Assembly: GCA_022559845.1 (NCBI GenBank)
Contig: CM040118.1
Coordinates: 450,242,053 to 450,306,052 of the forward strand
Direction: 5' to 3'
Source of the DNA: Amorphophallus konjac
Taxonomy: Eukaryota; Streptophyta; Magnoliopsida; Alismatales; Araceae
DNA: 64,000 nucleotides
This document shows, one piece after another, positions 33,361 through 44,000 of this stretch. The notes under the pieces were generated by a model, which was not told the origin of the DNA, made no database searches, and saw only the letters and a list, made by a program, of their open reading frames with translations. How positions within the stretch are numbered: position 1 is the stretch's first letter; every line of letters begins with the position of its first letter. Position numbers and translations under genes: made by a program.

Positions 33361-36115
33361 AAAAAATCCTATTAGTATATGTGCTCTCATCACCTATAAT
33401 AATAGGGCCATTCATATTCACATTCATTGATTGTCTCACTCACATCCATGTTCATCCACACAAAATAGACATTCATGTATTCGCATATATTCATCCATCC
33501 AAAACATACATTCATGTACGCACATATTCATCCACGAAGAACATACATTAATTTACTCACAGATACTGATTCTTGAACCACTATGAAAAAAATCTGACAA
33601 AAGGTAATTGTTCCCATCAATTATACATAAGTCAAGGTCAATTATAAATGATTAACATCCTGCATAAATTAAAAGGGTAGAAAAAATATTGAAGAATGAA
33701 CATCTACATCACCTTGCCCCTACCCCTACGTAGGGCTCTCATTTTACAACTAACATCTACATTACATCTTATCTTCTGTTAACTCCAATTATAGATTTTT
33801 GTACCCATGGTCTAAATTCTATACTAAATTTAGCAACTGATAGAAACAAATAAAAGAGAAAGAACCCAAAACAAGTTGGGACTTATATGCATAACCCAAA
33901 GAGCAAAGATATTCCATCATGAAGCTTCATATATAACACTTCATTTTCAAGGCATGTATAGGATGCAAAACCTTGTGCCCTGGAAGACCTAGCAAAACAA
34001 ATTTTATAGCCCTTAAGACTGAAAACATAGAAAAGATGGACTCTGTAGCACAGACAAAGAACCATGTAATTGTCTCAGTAACAAAAAGTTCAGAGCACAA
34101 ACTTATCTAATAAACATAGCACCATAGAAAATGAGGATTGCTATATGAACACTTTTTAGGCTTATTTTGACTCTCCTTCCAAAAGATCGAGATAAGAGAG
34201 CTAAGGGTTGAACAAAAATCCATGAAACAAGTACACATTTTGAATTACTGTAAAATTTTGCTAAAGTAGGAGAAAGAGAATAGGTATTCATTTATCATAT
34301 CTCATAGCTTGAAAAATTGGCACATGGACACTTGACAGGTAGTTGTAAATAAAAAGGCATAGCACAAAAGGTGTTATTTCAAGCTGGTGATCATTGAGAG
34401 AATGTCACATTCCACTCGATGTGTGAACAAAACAGAAATAGTGACCAGAATGAGTCCCATGGCCAGCATGCACCAAAACAATATAAAGTGTGAACTTCAG
34501 ATCCCGATGGCCCCTGGAAATATCAAACAAGAGCCAACATGCCTTACATATCAGTCTTATGCTGCCAAAGACTTACAGGTGGAGCTTCTCCAACTAAGGA
34601 CACCACCATCAGAATAGAAAGCAACTGCCCAAACTTTAAAATTCACTGTTGTACTTCTTTCCTTGGTTTGAACAAAAAGCAAGAAGAATAGACAGAGTAA
34701 TCTTTGTTCTTCCACAGATAAGTAGGGGGAAGTCCCTGTGTATTCCCAAAAATCCCCCCATCTCTTTAATGGTTTTCCTGAACATAAATGTGTTTCAAGT
34801 TTAAAGGTGAGCAAAGTTTGGACGGGATGAAACAGAAACAAGAACTACAAAAGGCAAAAGTCAAGGTCAACTACACATGAAACGGCAGACTTTCATGCAA
34901 TACAGATTGAATTAACAGAAACCAGAACAGACAGATTGATACATCATTTGTGTTACCTTCTCAATGTGATTGGAGATCTTGAAAAGAACAGAAGCAAACC
35001 CACAGATGTAGATATCAAAAGCTTATCTATGCAATATGATCCTTCGTTGACAAGGCATTTTAAAAAGAATAAAAGAAAGCCATATAGATATAGGCATAAA
35101 ATGGCTATGAAAAACAAGATTATTTAGCATAGATTACTCAGTCCATGAACATAACAAATAAATGATAATAAATATCAACATTCCCACAGCCATTTTACAC
35201 ATATTGTTGTCCAACTTCTAAGGGAGCCTGGTTAGAATTGTGGACCTTGTGCTGCTGAAGAGTGGCACCCACCTGCATAAAGCTTAAATAAGATTCATAA
35301 GCATGAAAGCTGGAAGGTGGGCACAAAACTAATATTTCACCCTCTCCTTTTCCTAGTTTTTTGTCATGCTCTTCTTTTTCAGGACTTTACTTTTCAAGAG
35401 TTGTTTCCTTTCCATGATTTTAGGCCACCAACCATTCACATTCCCAAGTAAACTCTGAAGCATCAGCAAGTCAAGTGTGCACAAAAATTGAGATACAGCA
35501 CCACAGGAACCTAGAGAGCCAGGCGAAAAACTGACAGTTTATCATTAAACAAGAGGCATTGGAGAAAACAGGATGAGTGCAATCTAAAGAGTACAGCTCA
35601 AAACCAGTAAGAATAATAACAAGCCTTTTCCATGGAGACAGATGCTAGTAAGAAAATGTGATATTCAAGCTACCAAGCATAATGAGGGTGCAACATAAGA
35701 CCACAGATAAAATCAGTAGATCAAAGCTTTAATTATATTTAGACTTCCCCCTTCATTAACTCATTTCATCCTTGCAGCTCCCTAGCTCTGCCAGCCTCCA
35801 TATCCAACAAACACTACCTGTATTTTAGAGCACCAAAGGGGAAAAAAACATCCTCAGCTACTTTGCTTTTCTTTTTAACTGGAGTATCGCCCTTTTTCTC
35901 AGAAGCAGCCTCATTTGACATCTCATCAAGATGACATATCCTTCTTCAAACCAGATTCAGCAATTTCCTGTTTATCACTCCATCTCATCAAGATGACATA
36001 TCCTTCTTCAACAAAATTCAATTGTTTCCTGTTTAGACAACAATGGATAAGAAGATATCACAGAGGTGTTATTGTTAATTGCTGAAGACAACAATTAATG
36101 CAAAGATTTGGGGCT
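33361..36115. other. CACTA interior, no recognised gene
   Basis: AT-rich, intron-like sequence. Short minus-strand coding-like islands occur near 35,230-35,480 (LADASEFTWECEWLV; VGATLQQHKVHNS) and 35,840-35,950 (EAASEKKGDTPVKKKSKVAE). They have plausible splice signals but no protein I recognise; I infer further captured fragments with low certainty. Near 35,925 and 35,985 a 26-bp stretch (around CATCTCATCAAGATGACATA) is directly repeated. Confidence 0.35.
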
Positions 36116-36119
36116 ATTA

Positions 36120-36255
36120 CACACCTTCTCTGGGTCTGTGGTTGAGATCACACTGAGTGCAACATGTTCACCTTTCATATTCATCCAAGGTGCTGGAGAC
36201 AAGCCTAGGCACTCGAGAAGGGGAGACATAGCCACTGGACAATCGTAGAACTGTA
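36120..36255 (-). pseudogene. Exon-like fragment of an unrecognised gene
   Basis: The minus strand is open with a protein-like segment (CPVAMSPLLECLGLSPAPW followed by MNMKGEHVALSVIS). It lies downstream, in the same orientation, of the SMC2 exons but does not match the next part of SMC2 as I know it, so it probably comes from another captured gene. Family not recognised. Confidence 0.3.
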
Positions 36256-37050
36256 AGTTCTTAAACAACTTTTCAAAAATGGTTACTGTTGAAAGCAGCA
36301 GATCTTTGGTGACTTACAATGAATTCATGATCTAGTAAACAATGAACAACAATGTTTCAAAACTGCCTAGGCAGAGTGAGTTGGTTGGCCCCTTACAATC
36401 TAGGCAGACTGCCCATGCAGTGAGGTGAACGTCTCAATTCTGAGGTATTTTTATTTTTTTATTTCATGTATCCAATGATTGTACTATTAATTATAGGCAT
36501 CTCTCATTTAATTATATAAGCATCATAATCTAATTAGTGAATTATAAACATAATTTGATGCATCTATGTTTTGAAGAATAATATACTATGCATTAAAAGC
36601 ATATAGATGATGAAAAAGTGGTCTCAAAATAATTTCACTAAATGCACTTGCTACAATGAAGATTGCACATGCCAGTTAATGTTGGATGTGTCTTCAGCTA
36701 CGAATCATGGAGAATTTTGGTGCTCTCAGAAACTCCCTTGCGATCTTATACTTGCGGGGCCATTATACTCTTGGAAAGTGATAAGCTTTTTGTCTGGTTA
36801 CTTTTGTTATCTGGGACACCATGGAGAGTGCATTTTGGATATACATAATATTTAAATGGTAAATAAAGTTCAGTGCAGATCCTCTTTAATATTTTTTAGA
36901 AAAAAGACAGCCTTTAACTGACATACAAGAAGTATTTTAGACTACACAAATTTCAACTGCACATTTGAAAGTACCATGCCTAAAACAAACTAATAATGGA
37001 AAATATATGTGCATGCAAGTATGTAAACAAAATAAAGAGATAGAGAATAC
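36256..37050. other. CACTA interior between captured fragments
   Basis: AT-rich, intron-like, no supported gene. An SMC2 exon encoding the next conserved block (FNREI...GDIFQPSGLLTGG) would be expected here if capture had continued; I do not see it. Confidence 0.4.
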
Positions 37051-38500
37051 CTCCTTCGCTACATCTGTACTTTGGCAAATAAATGTTGATCCAAAGACAA
37101 AGGCCATTGCATTCTGCATAAAAAAAAATACTTAGAAGCTACCCATGTAAACCAATGAGCCATCCACAGTTTTGCACCATTCACATAGTATTTTGCTCAA
37201 AACCAACAAGGAGATGAGATCAAGACAATTTGAATTATGTGGTGTCCCCATATCAATGCACATTGCACTGCATTGACGCAAAAAATCAATGTTTAAACTA
37301 ACAATCCAAAAATTAAATTAATAGAATATCTTCTTACATTGAAATAGCATTCAGAAAAGCAAAGATAAATGCAATGACATACAACAGAAGCATGAGCAGA
37401 TACACAGATATGTTCTTTTTGGCATGCGCGTTCATGTGAGCTCAAATAATGCCATTTTAACCTTTGGGATTAGCCTTGCCATCCTCCTGCAACTATACAT
37501 TGTTGCCATGATGCACAAGCATCTTACATGTGGATTATGATCTTAGTAAAGAAGAATAAAAAATCAAAGAGTGAGGAGAGACAAGGAGAAACCAGAAATA
37601 AATATAAAGCATGAAGAGCTTAGTGCCATTCTATAAATTTGATAATAGTTCTAAGTCTTACCAGCTAAATCGAAAAAGTTGATCGTCTATGAGCAATTTG
37701 AAATGTGTCCAACAAGGTGCTGGCATGAGAAAATGTCACCATTTTGCAGAAAGAGACCTACCTTGACCTCTTCGTCATATCCAACCAAAGAAAGTGCCAG
37801 CATGACATTACCTTCACCAACCTATAGTAAATTTATGAGCAACAAAACAAATAAATAATAAGAAAAAGCTATAACAATAAGGGTCTTCAAATTGACCAAT
37901 CTAACAGCAGCTTACTGCACTTTATGTAAAATTGTATGGGATTGAATCTTGTACAAAGGTATGATGGTTATTCTCCTACGAAGATCACCCTTTTGAAGAA
38001 GTTGCTTTCCTGTATCCTCGGTGTCGACAACAACATTAAAAAGCTTGCCCCCAGCAGCAACCTGTAGAATCATATAAGGACCATAAAAGCTCCTCTCATG
38101 ACAAAAGATATAACTTGCACTTTATCTACATTCAGTTATTGGTCTATCCATGTCAATAGCTGAAGGTAAAGAGTGGAGAGGGCACCATATGATATTCTTT
38201 TTTAAAAAAAATCGTCCCACTCATCTTGGCACCACTTTAACATGTTGTCTCGCATGCAGGCCAACATAGGCTCTATTACAAAACATGATCATCCTTACAA
38301 TGTTACATTTATTGGTCCATCCAACTCATAACAAAAGTCAAGACTGCATAAGACACCACGTTGTATTCATGTTTTTGTTTTGGCACCATTCAATGTAAGA
38401 CTCTTCTGACAACCCAAAGAAACGACTTCTTAAAATGAGACATTAGAAAAATGCTACCAAGACTGACCTCTAGTGCGATCATGTGGTCGTCAGATAGCAT
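37051..38500 (-). pseudogene. SMC2: Captured SMC2 (condensin) gene fragment, hinge region
   Basis: SMC2 is an ATPase subunit of condensin, which compacts mitotic chromosomes. Four consecutive exons are readable. A short one ends ...DDHMIALE at 38,468. Exon 37,897-38,061 (55 codons) has [20 protein letters not shown] and [15 protein letters not shown]. Exon 37,762-37,821 encodes VGEGNVMLALSLVGYDEEVK. Exon 37,051-37,113 encodes NAMAFVFGSTFICQSTDVAK. All have AG acceptors and GT donors, and the order matches the hinge region of plant SMC2. Lengths of 165, 60 and 63 bp are multiples of three. A TAA at the 50th codon of the 55-codon exon replaces an expected Gln (VQ-stop-AAVRL). ATPase head domains are absent, so it cannot act as condensin. 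Confidence 0.87.
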
Positions 38501-39037
38501 GATTGGATTTGCTCCGCCGATATCCGACTGTCCGACAATCCAACCATTTGATTGTAGCAAAGTCCCATATCGAGTGTGGAGGGGGGAGAGAGTGAGAGAG
38601 ATAACACACATCGTCAAAAATAGGTTAACGATGGATTGTATTTTTTCTAAGTACTCTATTTTTTTTGAAGAGGGGATTAGCGGGAAAACCCGTGCTTCGC
38701 GACGGAGGCACGAGTTCCTAACCCATACGAATGCACTGAATGAAAAAATTGAACCTAGTGTATTCTATAAAAATCTATTCTTAAGATAAATAGGATTATT
38801 AGACTAACAGATAATATTTGTTTGAGACTTCTTGAAACAGGATGGCTGATACTACATTGTATTAGTAAAAGAGAAGACACATAGATTTATAATTATAACA
38901 ACAAGGGATGTGCTAAGAAGGCTATATACTCAAACACAAAAATATTCTTGCCATGGTGAGCATAACGTTTCTATGGAAACAAGACTTCAGTCCAAACTCA
39001 TATATACTACAGTAATAAAAAACAATGAAAGTCAAAT
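38501..39037. other. CACTA interior, no recognised gene
   Basis: Contains an imperfect inverted repeat around AACCCGTGCTTCGCGACGG at 38,685-38,715 and otherwise AT-rich sequence. No gene. Confidence 0.4.
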
Positions 39038-39256
39038 CTAAATACTGAAAAAAGGGAAGTAGTATATGAGCATATAAAAAAGGACAGCATATAAAAGGGC
39101 TACTTGGTTACTATATATACACATATTTTTCTTATCGTATTTATGCAAGTATTGATCGTCTTGCGTGGAGATGGCAGCCGCAGCCGACCCAGCGCGTAGT
39201 CGGCCAGCACGAGGCAGCACGGTAGGGGCACCGTCCAACCCTGAAGCAACAGGAGG
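39038..39256 (-). pseudogene. 3' part of a CACTA open reading frame split by copia
   Basis: Minus-strand continuation of the frame at 50,188-50,700. Without the copia element and one copy of its GGAGG duplication the two parts join in frame, giving 732 bp (243 codons plus stop) with no internal stop. This part reads SGLDGAPTVLPRAGRLRAGS, then an AT-rich tail ending at 39,038. The tail looks like intron or untranslated sequence, so the real exon may end earlier. Confidence 0.5.
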
Positions 39257-40970
39257 TGTTGGGACTCCTCTGGGTTGATAAGCAGTTCATGCACTGCTTT
39301 GTGATGAAATGGTTTGATGATTGACAATAGTTATTTTGATGACTAGCAATAGTGGTGTGTGACTTAGTTGACCTTATTTCTATATACGATGGTGTAAGTA
39401 TTTTGATGCATTCATATGTCAGATAATCATATTTTGATGCATTCATATGTCAGATAATCATATCAATGGTGTGTGCATCTTAGTCTGTGCTTTGAATAGA
39501 GTCGGTGCAACACATGGTTAATTTTGCATTGAGTCTGTGCAATCCTCGCTGATGCACACGACTAAGTCGGTGCAATTCTTCTCGATGGACGCCACCGAGT
39601 CGGTGCAACCTCTACACCAGGCACTTAGAGTCGGTGCAATATGTCGTAGGTAACTCGGCGCATAGAAGTTCATGCATTCTCCTTTTACACATTAAGTCTG
39701 TGCAAGTTAAGCATTCTGTGTGAATAAGTCCGTGCAAGCTCAGGCACGGGGCATGCTAAGTCTGTACAACGTCTTCTGTGGCAAGTCATCAGGTCAGTGC
39801 AATACTTGCCCATTGCACACACTCAGCCGATGTATCCGTAGGTCGTGTTGAAACCATGTCTGTGCATCTGCTTTTGAAGAGATGATTGAGTCTGTGCATG
39901 TGTATGTAAACACCACAATTGAGTCTGTGCATCAAAATCTCTATTCTGTGCAATCTCCTTGTTATATCGTATAATTGTCTGAATATGACATTATATCTGA
40001 TGCCTTGACAGGTGCCTTTTCGTAAAGACTAAGAAGTGCACATGATCCAAGATTGAAGAAAGTGTCAGGATCGTGACACGTGGAAAGCAGCTATGCTGAG
40101 ATGCCGCCACGTGACGAAGGTGTTTGGGCGGTAATTGTGGTGACCACACGTCCTATCCTTCTACTGCTCTATAAATAGGAAGCTTCTTCCTTAGGAGAAG
40201 AGTGATCGTGAACATACTTCGAAAGAGCAGAAGCAGAGAGAGCTTGCACGATCCAGAAAGAAGAGAAAAAGGAGAAAGAGAGAAAAAGAGAAGGAGAGAG
40301 ATGAAAGAGAGATGTCTGAGAGAATACTGTGAGTGTTTGTTCCTCAGTCTCTCGGTTCAGAACCGGAGCTGAAATTGCTCAGTGTTGAGCTACACTCCCC
40401 TAGTGGGTTCTTTTATTTCTTCGTTTATTTTATTTTTCGTTTATGAAACTGCGTTTTCAAGCTGTGTGTCAGCGGAGCAAGCTGTGAAGCTCAGCGGTTT
40501 GCAGAGGTGGATTCCTCTGGTCGAGTAAAGCTGTAAGTCCCCAGCGGCTTGCAGAGGAGGATTCCTCTGGACGGCATAAGCTGTAACGCTCATCGGTGTG
40601 TAGGGTTTTGACCCCAAAGCTGTGGATCAGCGAAGCTGTGCATCAACAGTAGAAGCCACATTCCGGTTTGGAGTGTGGGGTGGACGTAGATCTCGGGTTG
40701 AGATCGAACCACCTTAAAAATCTCTGTCTACTGTGTGATTGCTGTGTGGTTTGTGTGCATCCTGTTTATTTCTTTGATCCGTAGTAGACGAATGCTTAGG
40801 ACTGTCTTGATCTAGATTTGTTAGGTCGGCTTCCATTGATTGTATTGTTTGTCCTTCTATCGTCCAACATCAGCTTGTTTTAATTCCGCACTTGGAGCTG
40901 TTGTTGTTGGTCTTAATTGGGTGTCTGATCTATTCACCCCCCCCTCTAGATCGGTTATAGCATCCTAACA
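39257..40970 (+). repeat. Copia 5' LTR
   Basis: 1,714 bp. Starts TGTTGGGACTCC, ends ATCCTAACA. It contains a 31-bp direct duplication at 39,399-39,460 and then a periodic array of about 14 AGTC-GTGCA motifs (39,490-39,960). Two CACGTG boxes (40,077-40,082; 40,108-40,113) stand 60-90 bp upstream of the TATA box. Confidence 0.95.
40170..40177 (+). promoter_or_regulatory. TATA box of copia 5' LTR
   Basis: CTCTATAAATAGGAAG, 913 bp from the LTR start; the same position in the 3' LTR is 49,382-49,389. CACGTG (G-box/ABRE-type) motifs lie just upstream, a typical layout for stress- or hormone-responsive plant promoters. Confidence 0.82.
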
Positions 40971-40971
40971 C

Positions 40972-40984
40972 TTGGTATCAGAGC
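40972..40984 (+). other. Copia primer binding site
   Basis: TTGGTATCAGAGC one base after the LTR end; complementary to initiator methionine tRNA. Confidence 0.88.
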
Positions 40985-41026
40985 CTAACTCTTCTGCAGA
41001 GATCAACGTCCTGAAGAGAAACGGCC

Positions 41027-44000
41027 ATGGATGCAAGAGGGATGACAGTTGAAGGACATTCCACCACGAAGCCCCCATACTTTGACGGGTCGAACTACGC
41101 ATACTGGAAGAACCGTATGCAAGTTTTTCTGAGGGTGAAAGACTATGAAATTTGGAAGGTGGTCAGTAAAGGACCATTCGAGTTGCATCCTAATGAGGAT
41201 ATATGGACGAGAGAGGAGATCAGAAAATCTACTCTCAACTGGAGCGCCATCAATGCCATACAGTGTTCTCTACATTCCACTGAATTTGCAAGAGTCTCTT
41301 CGTGTGTCACAGCGAAAGAGATGTGGGATAAGCTGGAGGTTATCTACGAGAGAACCTCTCAGGTGAGGGAGACCAAGGCTAATTTACTAGTTTCAGAGTA
41401 TGAAGCCTTCAGGATGAAGCCCAGCGAGACCATCACTGAGATGTACGCGCGTCTTACCCTCGTAACTAATGGTCTCAGAAATCTGGTGAAAAACTATTCT
41501 GATTATGAAATCATGAGAAAGATACTGTGATCCCTGACTCCAGTATGGCATACAAAAGTGACACTTATTGAGGAGTCGAGGGATCTCCAGAACACCAAAG
41601 TGGACGAGCTGATAGGTTCATTGATGACTTATGAAATGAATCTGCTAAAGACAAAGGAGCTCGAGAAAAAGAAGCAGCCTATCGCTCTGAAGGCAAGCAA
41701 CAGTCGTTCTAGTCGATCCAGCCACAATGGATCGTCTAGTGATCAGAGTCTCTCTGGATTGGAAATTGAAGGAGATCAGATAGCAATGCTGACCAGAGAG
41801 TTTAGAAGATTTCTCAGGAAGGAAGGAAGAAATTTCAACCGAAGATAATATGGCGGGAGGAGATACAACAGGTACAAATCTAATTCTGTCAAAAAAATTG
41901 ACACTAATGTCTGTTACCATTGCAGGAAGGCCGGTCATATGAAGGCCGATTGTCTAGAGCTCCAGAAGCTGAAAGAGAAAGCCAAGAAGAAAGCTCCCAA
42001 AGGAAGAGCAATGGTGAGCACATGGAGCGACGAGGACGAGGGGACCTTGAGCAGCACATCAGAAAGTGAAGACGAAGAAAAGCCTATCTGTCTGATGGCC
42101 AGAAATGATGAAAATGAAGTGGAAGACTCCGACGAGGTATCATCTCCTTTTGAGCATTACACTATTTCAGATTGGGAAGATGCTTACGAAGATTTGCTAG
42201 ATAAGGTAGATGATATCAGAAAAGAGAACAGGCATTTGAAGAAGAAAGTAAATTCTCTTATGAATGACAAAACTATGTCTGATAAACTTGCCTGCTTGCA
42301 ATCTGAAAATGACATGTTAAAAAATTCATGTGCTAAAGTTGATAATATTAAGCATACATTGATAGATTCTAGAAGAGAAAATGATAATCTGAAAAATGTG
42401 ATTGACGAATTAAAATTGAAATTGCAAAATTATGAAAATGAAATGAAAATTGTTAATGAGAAATATGAAGTTGTACTAGGTGCTAACCATGAACTAAAAA
42501 ATTCAATTGATCACCTAGAAAAAGAGAATGAAGATAAAAAGAAAATTATCGAAAACATGACCCAAGGATCTGATAATTTGAATGCACTCTTAGGGTCAAA
42601 AGTAAATTTCAGAAGAGAAGGCCTCGGGTATAACCCCATAGCTAAAGGGAGTTTTGCTTTGAAAACAATTTCATTTGTTGCTGAGAAGGAAAAGGGGTCC
42701 CTCATCAAGAGTAGAAATGTAAAGTCTGCTGTTAAAGTTGTTGATTCCAAATTGCCCAGTGCTAAGGACAAGGGCAAGCAGAAAATGGGTGAGTTTTGCG
42801 ATGATAGTACACAATGTCCTACTTCTCAAGGTAAAGTTCAGATTAGGGGTCAACCTTCGCGCACACCAAAACCCCAAGCTAGGGTTAACAAGTCACCGCC
42901 AGCAGTTCAGAGGAAGACTCAACCCTCACCCATGAAGAAGTCAAGTAAGTCTAGGGTGCAAGGTAGAAACACTTCTGCCAGAAGTCAATCGGGCCATTTC
43001 CACCAGCCCAGAGTCCAGACCTACCATCATGTGGAGCCACAACATTTCTATAAATCTGGATGGAATAGAGCTCAAGGGAGGTCTAGATATCAGTCATGTA
43101 CCACACAGACATACAGACCTCAGGCTAGAAACTGGGTTGGGCAGTCTAGAATATGGGCTTCTAGGAAACAAACCACCTACAGTCAGCCAAGGACCAACGT
43201 TGGCCACTATTTCCTGAATGCTGAGAAGAAGAGAAATAATAGAAAAAGTGTCGAAAAATCCACCAATCAACCAGCTCTCAAACAAGCGTGGATCCCAAAA
43301 ATCTTGTTGTCATGTATGAATTGTTCTATTTCTGCTTCGGAGCCCAAACAGTTTTGGGTTCCAAAATTTTCTCCGTGACTATGATTGTAGGTATGCCTGG
43401 CAGCCAAGCACAACATGTGGTACCTGGATAGTGGCTGCTCCAGGCATATGACAGGGGACAAGGATAAATTTTGCTTGCTGACAGAGAAGAATGGAGGCCT
43501 TGTCACCTTCGGAGGAAACACTAAGGGTAAAATCATCAGATCAGGTAAAGTAGGTAAGTGCACTACCTGTTGCATTGATGAAGTCTTTCTGGTGGATGGA
43601 TTAGCATATAATCTTCTAAGTATCATCCAGCTTTATGATAAAGGGCACAAGGTAGTATTTGATTCACTTAGCCGTAAAATTTTTCAACCTGATTCTGATG
43701 TGGTTAAATTCTCTGGAAAAAGAATGAATAATATTTACATGGTAAATCTAGATGATATTGCACACTCTAACCTATGCCTCACTGCTAATAAAGAGGACTT
43801 AGCTTTTTTGTGGCATCGTAGGTTAGGCCATGCTAGCTACACTATCTTGCACAAATTGAATAAACACAGCATGGTAAGAGCACTCCCTGAAATATCTTTT
43901 AAGAAGGAAAATAGGGTGTGTGATGCGTGTACACAGTCCAAGCAGACCAGAAAGTCATTTAAATCAAGAACTGAAAACATGTCTCTCAAACCTTATGAGC

